A DNA stretch of 64,000 bases from RGIG8745 sp045576655 (lineage in GTDB: Bacteria; Bacteroidota; Bacteroidia; Bacteroidales; Bacteroidaceae), in NCBI GenBank assembly GCA_045576655.1, contig JAZNGW010000027.1, forward strand, positions 11,676 through 75,675, in the 5' to 3' direction. Shown one piece after another: positions 33,593-41,928 of this stretch. A program made the position numbers and the translations under genes. Below the pieces are notes generated by a model. The model worked only from the letters and a program-made list of their open reading frames with translations. It had not been told where the DNA came from and ran no database searches. Each line of letters begins with the position of its first letter. Positions within the stretch are counted from its first letter, which is position 1.

Positions 33593-35209
33593 TTAAAAAC
33601 GTAAAGTCTTCCATTTCGCTTTCATGCTTGGCGACACGTTGACGCATGGCGTCTGCAGTTTGTCGTTCTCAAGCATGGAGTTCTTCTTGACATCTTGGGT
33701 GATCTTTGTAAACATTTCACCGAATGTCGCATTTCCTTTGGTTTGCTTGAGTTGGTCAAGCAAGAAGTATGTAAACATGCCATGCCGTTTAGCCTGATAG
33801 GCGAGTGCGGTCTCGTCGTTTGATGTTGCAGAGAATACAACAAGATTACCTCCGAGAACCTCATTCTTCGGTTTGATTGCCACACCGCGCGCTGCGACCA
33901 ATGCCTGGGTGCTACCACGTTCAACTCCGCTAAAGCATGCGTCAAGCAATACTGTTACATTTTTTGTTTTCAATTTGCTCAATCGGCTATAGAGTTCACT
34001 GAGTTTGAAACATGTTGTAACGTCCTTAGGGAATCCGTCTGTAGGGATGAGGTAGGCAGTCTTGTCCTTTTCGTTTGGAATTCCGTGCCCTGCATAGTAG
34101 AATATCATTTTCGAGTTGCCCTCGGAAATGTTTGCCATAGTTTCTATCCAACTTAAAGCGCGTTTGATATCGGTGTATGAAGCGTTGATGAAGGTCTTCA
34201 CCTGTTTTTCAGGGATGCCGAGTGTTTTTATGCAGTATTCCTTGAAAATCTCACCATCGCGAGTTGCATAGTCTACGACAGGAACGTCTTCGTACTTCTC
34301 GTTTGCGATGATTACACAGTAGGTGTTCTCGTTCTTAGTCGATGGATTGACAGGAATGTCCATGTCGACATCGGCTGGTGGCAGTACAGGTTCCGCAGGT
34401 TTTGCTGCTATGTCATTTTCTGGTACAGCAACAGTGGGTACGTCATTCTTCTGCTTTTTAGATTTCTTTCCTCCGATTAAAGAGGCGAAAGCCTTGCCTA
34501 TACTTAAACTCTCGCCACTGCCTGATGCTGCTTCTTTGGCTTTTTTCTCTTCACGTTCTCGTTTCTCCTCTGCTTCTTGCAGACGCTTTTCTTCTTTACG
34601 GTTTTCTGCAAGCAAACGTTCTTGCTCTTTCTTAATTTCAGCAAGTTGGCGTTGTTGCTCTTCAAGTGCTTTTTGAAGTTCTGCTTCCTGATTATTATAC
34701 TGCAGGTTCTGCTGAATGTTGGTCTGAGTGGCTGACGCAATCATTGTTCCGTCGACAGTAGGCCATACTTCCACCCCGTTTCTTAGTGCCTGCTCGTCAA
34801 TGGATGAGAGCATGTTGAATTTTAGCATTCCGTTATTGCGGAATGCATTTTTTCCGATGTGGCGTATGGTTGAAGGCAATGAAACAGTCTGCAACTTTCG
34901 AAATTCGTTGAATGCAAACTTGTCAATGCTTTCAATACCTTCTTCGAGCGTGAGGTGTATTGTCAGATAGTTCACTCCATTGAGGAATGTGCTTACCTCT
35001 TTTACGGGGTAGGTCATTCCATTGTATGAAACTTTTCCAGGTATGGTTACTTGCGGTATTTTGACATCAAATGCCGTAATGGTGGCACCTCCGTCCTCCA
35101 TCTTGCATTTGAACTCAACTCCATTGTAGACGTATTTGAATTTCTGTGCTTGCACTTGTAGCAGTAAGGTGCTTGCAAACAGAAACATTATTAATCTTTT
35201 GGTCATCAC
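33593..35209 (-). CDS. secreted caspase-like (C14) protease with BspA-type LRR and coiled coil
   Basis: A 538-aa protein with signal peptide (1-21, ending VQAQ). Residues about 60-150 resemble BspA/LRR_5 repeats (FAFNEFRKLQTVSLPSTIR, IGKNAFRN). A long Glu/Lys coiled coil spans about 175-235. The C-terminal caspase domain (about 295-530) starts YCVIIANEKYEDVP and has the catalytic dyad in FYYAGHG (His) and LLDACFSG (Cys), followed by VVFSATSNDETA. It should be a periplasmic or exported Arg/Lys-specific type protease; specificity is not readable here. It lies 5 bases behind the DUF4384 gene. Confidence 0.88.
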   Translation of the reverse strand: MMTKRLIMFLFASTLLLQVQAQKFKYVYNGVEFKCKMEDGGATITAFDVKIPQVTIPGKVSYNGMTYPVKEVSTFLNGVNYLTIHLTLEEGIESIDKFAFNEFRKLQTVSLPSTIRHIGKNAFRNNGMLKFNMLSSIDEQALRNGVEVWPTVDGTMIASATQTNIQQNLQYNNQEAELQKALEEQQRQLAEIKKEQERLLAENRKEEKRLQEAEEKREREEKKAKEAASGSGESLSIGKAFASLIGGKKSKKQKNDVPTVAVPENDIAAKPAEPVLPPADVDMDIPVNPSTKNENTYCVIIANEKYEDVPVVDYATRDGEIFKEYCIKTLGIPEKQVKTFINASYTDIKRALSWIETMANISEGNSKMIFYYAGHGIPNEKDKTAYLIPTDGFPKDVTTCFKLSELYSRLSKLKTKNVTVLLDACFSGVERGSTQALVAARGVAIKPKNEVLGGNLVVFSATSNDETALAYQAKRHGMFTYFLLDQLKQTKGNATFGEMFTKITQDVKKNSMLENDKLQTPCVNVSPSMKAKWKTLRF

Positions 35210-35214
35210 GATGC

Positions 35215-36069
35215 TTATTTTTTTATGGTAATACTCTTTCTGATTAATTGCATATCCTTATCTCGTCTGCGGTTTTTAGCTAACCATTCTTGAAATTCCT
35301 CTACAGGCAATTCGCGTGGCAATAGTTCCTCTGTTTGGTTATCTAACGCCTTTGTGAATTTATTAGGAGAAAATATTACATACAACTGGTTGCGTTCCAT
35401 CTCCTGTGAACAAGTCAAGTAATATTCTTCGGTAAATTCGTTCCCGTCGCTGCAGTCAAAAAGAAGATGACGTTGGTTCGCCTTGACAAAATAGTGCGAC
35501 TCTTCCTGATTAGGATAGGGAAGAAGGCAGAACGCCAGTCCGTCGTTGTCAAGCAGATAAACAGCAATGTTTCCTTTCTCTGGAGTTTGGAATGACAAGA
35601 AAATTTGGTCGCCATCAGTAAATTCGCTACTCTCGAATTTGTCTTCCTTTCCATTGCGGAGCAATTTGGCAACGCAGTCAACTCCTGCTGAAATCAATTC
35701 GCGAGCTTTGCCTTTAACTGTTACTTTCACAACGAGCATGCCCTGCTCGAATGTGAGGTCGTATTTGGGTTCATCAATTGTTTCTATCCATTCGCCTTTA
35801 ACCTCACTTAGACCGATAGATTGAAAATCAACTTCGGAAGTGCCATTAGCATTTGCTACTTTTGTATGACTTGTCTGGCTAATAGTTGTTCCAAATTCGT
35901 CAGCAATGGCTTGTATCTGCGCTCTTTCTAATGCTATGCGTCGAGCCTGCTCTGGAGAAATGTTTTCTGAGGCATAGTATGTGTATTCTGCCTCAACAGT
36001 CTCTGTACGTTGAGCTGTAGCAAATAATCCGATGGAAGTGAATAAGAATATGAATAGGTGTCTGTGCAT
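35215..36069 (-). CDS. secreted DUF4384 domain protein
   Basis: This 284-aa protein has signal peptide MHRHLFIFLFTSIGLFATAQ. The N-terminal part (about 22-125) carries the helix SPEQARRIALERAQIQAIAD typical of LPP20/flagellar-assembly-like lipoprotein folds. The C-terminal part (about 145-245, GDQIFLSFQTPEKGNIAVYL then FCLLPYPNQEE) matches DUF4384, often found with caspase-like or kinase modules. Function unknown. The gene follows the 222-aa gene by 3 bases and precedes the caspase-like gene by 5, so the three are surely one transcript. Confidence 0.8.
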   Translation of the reverse strand: MHRHLFIFLFTSIGLFATAQRTETVEAEYTYYASENISPEQARRIALERAQIQAIADEFGTTISQTSHTKVANANGTSEVDFQSIGLSEVKGEWIETIDEPKYDLTFEQGMLVVKVTVKGKARELISAGVDCVAKLLRNGKEDKFESSEFTDGDQIFLSFQTPEKGNIAVYLLDNDGLAFCLLPYPNQEESHYFVKANQRHLLFDCSDGNEFTEEYYLTCSQEMERNQLYVIFSPNKFTKALDNQTEELLPRELPVEEFQEWLAKNRRRDKDMQLIRKSITIKK

Positions 36070-36072
36070 ATC

Positions 36073-36741
36073 TTACCAACCAATGATGTCGTCAAGTTTG
36101 CTTCTGAGTTCTTCGCTCTGCTGCTCCAAATCCTCTTTGATAGCTTTTTTGGCAGCAGCTTTGGCCATTTGACTGTTGTATGCAATGCGGACAAGAACCT
36201 CCTTGTTCTTATTCTTTAATGTGCGGTATACCTCTGTAACAGTGATGACTCTGCCAATATTGCCTTGGATGCGTCCCATGCCTTCCTGAATACTCTTTGT
36301 TATAGATACAGCTTCGTCAGCCTCTAATTGTTCGTTTGCAACGCTGTTTTCAACAAGAGCGGTGATTTCTGTATTGATCTGTCCGGCCAAATCCTCTTTC
36401 GCCAATGCTACTGCCTGCATTTTTGCCGCATCATAGTTTGAGCCGATGCTCATGCGTTCTGCCATCATGTACTTAGGGAACATATCTTCGTCGTATTCCA
36501 TCTGCATGAGGTAAGAACGATCCAACTGCTTTTCAAGAGGAAGTGCACCTGGTGCGGATTGCCAACCTTCTTTTGCTAGTTTCTTTGCCTCTTTTCTTGC
36601 GGATTTAGTTGCTTTTGCGTTTAGCTCATCCTTTGACAGTTTGCGCAATTCTTTGCGTGCCTCAAAAGTCTCTCGATCCTGTGCCATTGTAGCAGTTGCA
36701 GTCAACGCAACTAACATTACGGTAAAGATAATCTTCTTCAT
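36073..36741 (-). CDS. secreted LPP20-like protein
   Basis: This 222-aa protein begins with a signal peptide (MKKIIFTVMLVALTATATMAQ). It contains a charged helical part (ELRKLSKDELNAKATKSARK) and an LPP20/LpoB-like helix-sheet core (AKMQAVALAKEDLAGQINTE, ITVTEVYRTLKNKNKEVLVR). No enzyme motif. It is the first gene of the tightly packed set with DUF4384 and caspase genes. A TAATTTTG -7-like box lies on the minus strand at 36783-36790, about 40 bases before the start. Confidence 0.7.
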   Translation of the reverse strand: MKKIIFTVMLVALTATATMAQDRETFEARKELRKLSKDELNAKATKSARKEAKKLAKEGWQSAPGALPLEKQLDRSYLMQMEYDEDMFPKYMMAERMSIGSNYDAAKMQAVALAKEDLAGQINTEITALVENSVANEQLEADEAVSITKSIQEGMGRIQGNIGRVITVTEVYRTLKNKNKEVLVRIAYNSQMAKAAAKKAIKEDLEQQSEELRSKLDDIIGW

Positions 36742-36862
36742 GATATTAAAGTTTTCAAATTAAAATCTAATAGATGTTAATGCAAAATTATATATTAATA
36801 TCATAAATGCTTGGTAGAAAATAGTGTATTGTCTGAACTTGCGGAGTTTGTTTTGTGATGTA

Positions 36863-37234
36863 TTAGGGTTTGCCTTGTGAACTGTGATTATAAGTGGTTG
36901 TTAAGGTTTTCTTTAATTCAGCGCATTGCCCCTTGGGCAAGATAATAGTATTTTGTCCTAAAGAATGAAATTGTACAGTGTGTTTGGGAATATTTACGGT
37001 AGAAATATAGTTGACATTTACGACATAGCTTCTGCCAACTCGGATGAAAGGGGATGATACATTTTCGTAGAGGCTCTCTATTTGTTTTGCGAAATAGGAA
37101 AGGCAAGAGGCTTCGCTTTTGACGTGAGAGTCTGCAAAATGGAAGTCGGTATAATTTCCGCTTGCTTTGAGATATACCACTTCGTCTAATTCTATTAGTC
37201 TGAGCTCGTCTCGAGTCGTAAGGCAGAGTTTCAT
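36863..37234 (-). CDS. stand-alone LytTR DNA-binding regulator
   Basis: This 123-aa protein consists of a LytTR domain only: IELDEVVYLKASGNYTDFHF, FIRVGRSYVVNVNYIS and HTVQFHSLGQNTIILPKG, with no receiver domain. LytTR proteins bind direct repeats upstream of virulence and cell-envelope genes. It lies 121 bases upstream of the caspase/DUF4384 operon on the same strand and is a good candidate for its regulator. The candidate structured RNA lies upstream, on the opposite strand. Confidence 0.88.
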   Translation of the reverse strand: MKLCLTTRDELRLIELDEVVYLKASGNYTDFHFADSHVKSEASCLSYFAKQIESLYENVSSPFIRVGRSYVVNVNYISTVNIPKHTVQFHSLGQNTIILPKGQCAELKKTLTTTYNHSSQGKP

Positions 37235-37321
37235 TGTCCTGTTGCGTTGTTTAAGGTATAAAACTTCGTTAAATTAGTGAATGCAACAGTTCCAAAGCAT
37301 CCTTTAACTTATGTAGTACAG

Positions 37322-37499
37322 AGAGGCGTGGAACTGCAATGCCACGTCCTAATGTGAAGGTGCTAGGAAAACCTTTGTGTACAGATATGGTAATAACAGC
37401 CCCACGCCAAACGTGGAGACTATTACATCATTCTCTTGTACACTGTGTTAAGTTTCCTAGGCTTTTCACATACAAGATGAAGACATAACGCCTCTTTTT
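37322..37499 (+). ncRNA. highly structured candidate ncRNA, 6S RNA-like rod
   Basis: Within the 495-base gap 37235-37729 a set of nested complementary segments folds into one long rod. AGAGGCGT (37322-37329) pairs with ACGCCTCT (37488-37495); TGTGAA (37353-37358) with TTCACA (37465-37470); CTAGGAAA (37363-37370) with TTTCCTAG (37453-37460); GTGTACA (37377-37383) with TGTACAC (37437-37443); GTAATA (37390-37395) with TATTAC (37421-37426); and CCACG (37402-37406) with CGTGG (37412-37416). The closing stem runs into TTTTT (37495-37499), a terminator on the plus strand. The 5' strand between the first two stems can form its own small hairpin, giving a closing stem, open bubble and long arm of about 178 nt, the shape of 6S RNA. 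I cannot confirm family by sequence. Confidence 0.55.
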
Positions 37500-37639
37500 C
37501 TGAAAAAATGTCTTGTTGGGTGGTTTCTACCATACCCATTGCAAATGTAAGAATTATTTTGTTTGCATGCAAAGATTTTTCTCACAGATGGAAAACAGGT
37601 GTATGGAACTATTGTTGGTGTGTCGCGTAGAATAAAAAA

Positions 37640-37668
37640 GGGACTATGTCTGAGTGTGACACAGTCCC
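37640..37668 (-). terminator. terminator of pepT
   Basis: GGGACTATGTC (37640-37650) pairs with GACACAGTCCC (37658-37668) with one mismatch. On the minus strand CTTTTTTATT follows. Confidence 0.75.
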
Positions 37669-37729
37669 GTATGAGATATTTTAGAGGAGTTTTAAGGAGT
37701 GGGGGTGTATATGTTTTTGTCCCACTAAA

Positions 37730-38953
37730 TTACTTTTGAAGTGTTTTGGCAGTGATTTGTGCGATGTTGACGATGGTCATCATAGCTTTCTGCATGGACT
37801 GGACGGGACAGAACTCGTGCGGTCCGTGGAAGTTCAGCCCTCCGGCAAAGATGTTGGGGCAGGGGAGTCCCATGAAGGAGAGTTGCGCTCCGTCGGTGCC
37901 GCCTCGGATGGCCTTTATCTTTGGTGTGGCGCCAGCTTCCTCAACGGCTTTCTTGGCTATGTCTATGATGTACATCATTGGTTCTACCTGTTCGCGCATA
38001 TTGTAGTACTGATCTTTGAGTTCGAGGTGTGCCACGCCAGAACCGTACTTTTCGTTGATGCTTGCAACAATGTTCTGCACTTTCTTTTTGCGTGCTTCGA
38101 AGGTCGCACGGTCGTGGTCGCGGATGATGTAGGAAAGTGTGGCTTGCTCGCAACCTCCGTTGATACCGATGAGGTGGTAGAACCCCTGGTAACCTTCGGT
38201 GGTTTCGGGTGTTTCGTCTTGCGGGAGCATCTGTGCGAGTTCGGTGGCGATGCGTCCGGCATTGAGCATCTTGCCTTTGGCATAGCCTGGGTGGACGCTG
38301 CAACCGGTGATGGCTATCTTGGCTGATGCGGCGTTGAAGTTTTCGAACTCGATTTCGCCTACTTCGCTTCCGTCCATGGTGTAGGCGAACTGGCATCCGA
38401 ATTTCTTCACGTCGAACTTGTGTGCGCCGAGTCCGATTTCCTCGTCAGGGTTGAATCCTATGCGGATGGTGCCGTGGGGAATCTCTGGATGTTCCATGAG
38501 GTGGACCATTGCTTGTACGATTTCGGCAATGCCGGCTTTGTCGTCGGCTCCGAGGAGTGTGTGGCCGTCGGTGACGATGAGGTCTTCGCCGATGTGCTGG
38601 AGCAGTTCGGGGAATTTGGCGGGCGATGTGACTATGCCTTCGGATAGGGTGATGTCTGTGCCGTCATAATTCTCCACAATGCGTGGCTTCACGTCCTTAC
38701 CTGAGCAGTCGGGACTGGTGTCCATGTGGGCTATGAATCCTATGGTTGGAACTTGTTTGTCTGTGTTTGCAGGTAGTGTGGCATAGAGGTAGCCGTTAGA
38801 GTCGAGCTCTACATCGCTGAGGCCTATGCTGATGAGTTCGTCGCGAAGGTACTCCGCAAACACCATCTGTTTTGGTGTGCTTGGTGTTGTATTGGATGAT
38901 TCGCTTGACTGGGTGTCGAAACTGACGTATTTGAGGAATCTTTGTGTTAACAT
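37730..38953 (-). CDS. pepT: peptidase T (tripeptidase, M20B)
   Basis: This 407-aa cytosolic zinc aminotripeptidase shows TIGFIAHMDTSPDCSGK (metal His and Asp), DGHTLLGADDKAGIAEIV (bridging Asp), IGFNPDEEIGLGAHKF (catalytic Glu pair) and IRGGTDGAQLSFMGLPCPN with the downstream His in NFHGPHEF. Length and motif order match PepT. It is a single-gene unit ending at a strong terminator; just upstream of it lies a palindromic repeat (38991). Confidence 0.95.
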   Translation of the reverse strand: MLTQRFLKYVSFDTQSSESSNTTPSTPKQMVFAEYLRDELISIGLSDVELDSNGYLYATLPANTDKQVPTIGFIAHMDTSPDCSGKDVKPRIVENYDGTDITLSEGIVTSPAKFPELLQHIGEDLIVTDGHTLLGADDKAGIAEIVQAMVHLMEHPEIPHGTIRIGFNPDEEIGLGAHKFDVKKFGCQFAYTMDGSEVGEIEFENFNAASAKIAITGCSVHPGYAKGKMLNAGRIATELAQMLPQDETPETTEGYQGFYHLIGINGGCEQATLSYIIRDHDRATFEARKKKVQNIVASINEKYGSGVAHLELKDQYYNMREQVEPMMYIIDIAKKAVEEAGATPKIKAIRGGTDGAQLSFMGLPCPNIFAGGLNFHGPHEFCPVQSMQKAMMTIVNIAQITAKTLQK

Positions 38954-38990
38954 GCTTAATGTTTAGGGGTTGATGTTTATGGTTTAGGGT

Positions 38991-39016
38991 GTAGAGACGT
39001 CACATTGTGGCGTCTC
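38991..39016. repeat. isolated member of the GTAGRGRC palindrome family
   Basis: GTA then GAGACGTCACA (38994-39004), one base, and TGTGGCGTCTC (39006-39016): the same stem as at 30355-30377 and 30577-30599, 8 kb away. It sits between the 3' end of the C1 peptidase gene and the start of pepT and could stop transcription. Confidence 0.85.
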
Positions 39017-39051
39017 CTGGAAGTAGTGTCGGGGACTGACCGCCCTTCAGG

Positions 39052-40437
39052 TTATTCTTCGCCTGCGAACATTGGGTCCCAGCATGGAAGGAGTGTTGGC
39101 TTCTGTTGTGAGGCCTTGAGTGCTTTTTCGCTGAGGTATTTCTTCTTGACTACGAGGCGGAAGGTGTATTCGTCGAACCACTCGTCGGTCATGATAAGGT
39201 GGCCGTTGAAGCCGGATGTTGCTCCCCAGCTGTTTTCCACTTCCCACTTGACGGGTTTGCCGTTAGCGTCGAGGTCTACGGCCTTGAGGGTCATGGCATG
39301 CGACGAACCGCTGTCGAAACTCTGGATGCGCTGTTTCTTGTCCATCTTGAAGTCAACTCCGAGGATTGACGAGTAGTCGTAGTTGTTCATGTCGAGGAGT
39401 CCGCGCTTGCTGTCGAGTTCTTTTGCCACGTCGCAAGAGTAGTACATCATGGTTGAGTCCTTTATGCTGGCTATAGCAGCGGCTTTGAGGTCTTCCATTG
39501 GAACGTTGAGGTAGAGCCAGTTGTGACCGTCGTATGTGTGGCGGTCGTATTGTATTTCGTATGTTTTCCAATACTCGCGAGTAGGGTCGTTCATGAGCAT
39601 GACGTAGTCGTTCTGAAGGTCTTCGCCAATCATTTCAGCGTAGAACGACTGCGGTGTGTAGTTCTTCGGTTCGCTCACATACTTTCCATTGGCATCCTTT
39701 GGTGCCCAAGCGAATTCTGTTGGTGGCTGGCCGAATCCGAGCACAAGGATGCGGTAAACTTCTGCAAGCATTTCTTTCTTTGCGTTTTGCAATGCCTGTT
39801 CGTTGCCTTTCATTGAGCGCAGTTCGAGAGCGTATTCGCGGAGTTTGCGCTTGATGAGCGATGTGAATCGGCTTGTGTTGTTGCTGGCATAAGTTTCAGG
39901 CATGATTCCTTGTGGCACTACTCCGTATTTTGCCACGAGGTCGGCTACTCCGGTGAATGTGCCTCCGTCGCTGAGCGGGTTGCGGAACAGCCATTCAACG
40001 GTCTTGTCGTCCATCGGACTCTTGCGTGTGTCGATTATGGCCTGGAGGAAGAGGTTGGATTTCTCCAGCTGGTCGTAGAAGAAGAGATATATGTGAGAGA
40101 AGTTCATGGAGTTGAGCTGCTTCTCATTGATCATCTTGCTTCGAAGCACGTTCATGCCGGTAAACAACCAGCAACGACCTGAAGACTCCTGGTCTGTTAT
40201 GCCCTTTGACGGAACGCTATTGCTGAAAAACGTGTTCTTCTCTTGTTGGTTCTCGTGGTTGAGGGCGAGGTTGCGGATGTCTGTTGCTGCCAATGCGTTT
40301 TGAATGGCCTTTTCAGCACCTTTGAGCTCTGTATTCTGTCTGAAGTCGTTGAGCATTTGCTCTGTTATCTCTGTTTGTGCGATTATGCCATGTGATGTAG
40401 TGAGCATCACGGCAAGGGTAAGAATTGATTTTTTCAT
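39052..40437 (-). CDS. exported C1 family peptidase (PepC/bleomycin hydrolase-like)
   Basis: This 461-aa papain-fold aminopeptidase has a signal peptide (MKKSILTLAVMLTTSHGIIAQ), unlike cytosolic PepC. Catalytic residues appear in ESSGRCWLFTGMNVLRSKM (Gln-region and Cys), SGSSHAMTLKAVDLD (His) and WEVENSWGATSG (Asn). The start codon overlaps the NhaC stop by 4 bases (40434-40437), so translation is likely coupled. It would process peptides in the periplasm. Confidence 0.9.
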   Translation of the reverse strand: MKKSILTLAVMLTTSHGIIAQTEITEQMLNDFRQNTELKGAEKAIQNALAATDIRNLALNHENQQEKNTFFSNSVPSKGITDQESSGRCWLFTGMNVLRSKMINEKQLNSMNFSHIYLFFYDQLEKSNLFLQAIIDTRKSPMDDKTVEWLFRNPLSDGGTFTGVADLVAKYGVVPQGIMPETYASNNTSRFTSLIKRKLREYALELRSMKGNEQALQNAKKEMLAEVYRILVLGFGQPPTEFAWAPKDANGKYVSEPKNYTPQSFYAEMIGEDLQNDYVMLMNDPTREYWKTYEIQYDRHTYDGHNWLYLNVPMEDLKAAAIASIKDSTMMYYSCDVAKELDSKRGLLDMNNYDYSSILGVDFKMDKKQRIQSFDSGSSHAMTLKAVDLDANGKPVKWEVENSWGATSGFNGHLIMTDEWFDEYTFRLVVKKKYLSEKALKASQQKPTLLPCWDPMFAGEE

Positions 40438-41921
40438 GTTTTTTTAGTATTTTGGTTTTTCTTATTTCTGATTTTCCATCCTGTAGCCGCTACTATGATG
40501 GTCATTAGCGGGCTAACGTAGTTGAATACACAATATGGCATGTATGCGAGTGTGGATACGCCGAGAATTGTAGATTGTGTCATTCCGCAGGTGTTCCAAG
40601 GGATTAGTACGGAAGTTACGGTTACAGCGTCCTCTGTAGTGCGTGACAAGAGGCGTGATTCATAACCTTGCTCTTCGTATATGTCCTTGTACATATTGGC
40701 GGTAAGGATTATGGATATGTATTGGTCGCTTGTGGCAAGGTTCATGATTATTCCGGAACCAACCGTAGACCCGACTAATCCTATGCGGTTCTTAATCCAA
40801 CGGAGAATGACGTTGGTGATGCTCTGAAGCATACCGCTTGCAATCATGACTCCGCCAAAACACATGGCACATATTATAAGCCATATTGTAGGGAGCATAC
40901 CGCCCATGCCTCCGGTGCTTACAAGGTCGTTTAGTGTACTATTGCCTGTGTCAACAGATGTGCTGCCGAAGAATGTGGTCATAAGGCCTTTGACTATATT
41001 TATGGCATTACCGACTTCAGCATCAGCTACTTCGAGCAATACGCCTCTTTGGCAGATTATTGCCATGATACCGGCGGCAAGTGCGGAAACAAAAAGGGTT
41101 ATGAGCGATGGCACTTTCTTGGCAATTAGGACTGCTGTTATTAGTGGGACAATCAGAACCCATAGTGTAATGTTGAAAGTGCTTGCCAAGCCTTCTGTGT
41201 ATTGCGCTATGTTTGAATCAGTGTTTCCTCCGTACCAGAAACCAGCAATGAAGAAAACTGTCAGAGTGATGACCATCGTTGGCGTAGTGGTGTAAAGCAT
41301 GTATCTTATATGCGAGAACAGATCTGTGCCTGTCGATGATGAGGCAAGTACAGTGGTGTCGCTCAAAGGAGAAATCTTATCGCCAAAATAAGCTCCAGAA
41401 ATGATTGCGCCGGCTGTCCAGTAGTTGGGAACAGCCAAGGCATCACCAATACCGAGAAGCGCCATGCCGATGGTTGCTATCGTTGTCCACGAACTTCCAG
41501 TCATAACGGAAACTACGGCGCAGATTATGCATGAACTGGCCAAAAAGAATTCGGGCGACATGATTTGTATTCCGTAGTATATGAGGGTCGGCACAACGCC
41601 GCTTATCATCCATGATCCAGAGAGCATGCCTATGATGAGCAATATGATGATTGATACCGAAGCGTTGCCGATAGTGCTCTTTATTGCGTCTTCAAATTTT
41701 TTCCATGGGGTTTTGTATATCCACATGGAGAGGCATACGCAAAAGCCTGATGCAACGAGCAGGGATATTTGATTGCCCCCGTTTAGCGAATCGTCGCCAT
41801 AAAGTACTATGGACAAAGCCACCATAGCCACGAGGGCTATGATGGGGATGAGCGAAACCCATAAATTGGGTTCTTTGTTGTCGTTTTTGTATGTAGTTTC
41901 GTTTGCGCTTCTTTCTTCCAT
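40434..41921 (-). CDS. NhaC-family Na+/H+ antiporter
   Basis: This 495-aa inner-membrane protein has about 11-12 hydrophobic helices. Family motifs include CAVVSVMTGSSWTTIATIGMA, AGAIISGAYFGDKISPLSDT and VLIPWNTCGMTQSTILG, as in the NhaC ion transporter superfamily. It would exchange sodium (or an organic anion such as malate/lactate in some members) for protons. It overlaps the C1 peptidase gene by 4 bases and starts 7 bases after the mltG stop, so mltG, this gene and the peptidase probably form one transcript. Confidence 0.9.
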   Translation of the reverse strand: MEERSANETTYKNDNKEPNLWVSLIPIIALVAMVALSIVLYGDDSLNGGNQISLLVASGFCVCLSMWIYKTPWKKFEDAIKSTIGNASVSIIILLIIGMLSGSWMISGVVPTLIYYGIQIMSPEFFLASSCIICAVVSVMTGSSWTTIATIGMALLGIGDALAVPNYWTAGAIISGAYFGDKISPLSDTTVLASSSTGTDLFSHIRYMLYTTTPTMVITLTVFFIAGFWYGGNTDSNIAQYTEGLASTFNITLWVLIVPLITAVLIAKKVPSLITLFVSALAAGIMAIICQRGVLLEVADAEVGNAINIVKGLMTTFFGSTSVDTGNSTLNDLVSTGGMGGMLPTIWLIICAMCFGGVMIASGMLQSITNVILRWIKNRIGLVGSTVGSGIIMNLATSDQYISIILTANMYKDIYEEQGYESRLLSRTTEDAVTVTSVLIPWNTCGMTQSTILGVSTLAYMPYCVFNYVSPLMTIIVAATGWKIRNKKNQNTKKT

Positions 41922-41928
41922 GTGTTAT

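Noticed and set aside
37235..37729. RNase P, tmRNA or SRP RNA in this gap
   Set aside because: None of their hallmark sequences is seen; the rod-like fold fits a 6S-type RNA better.
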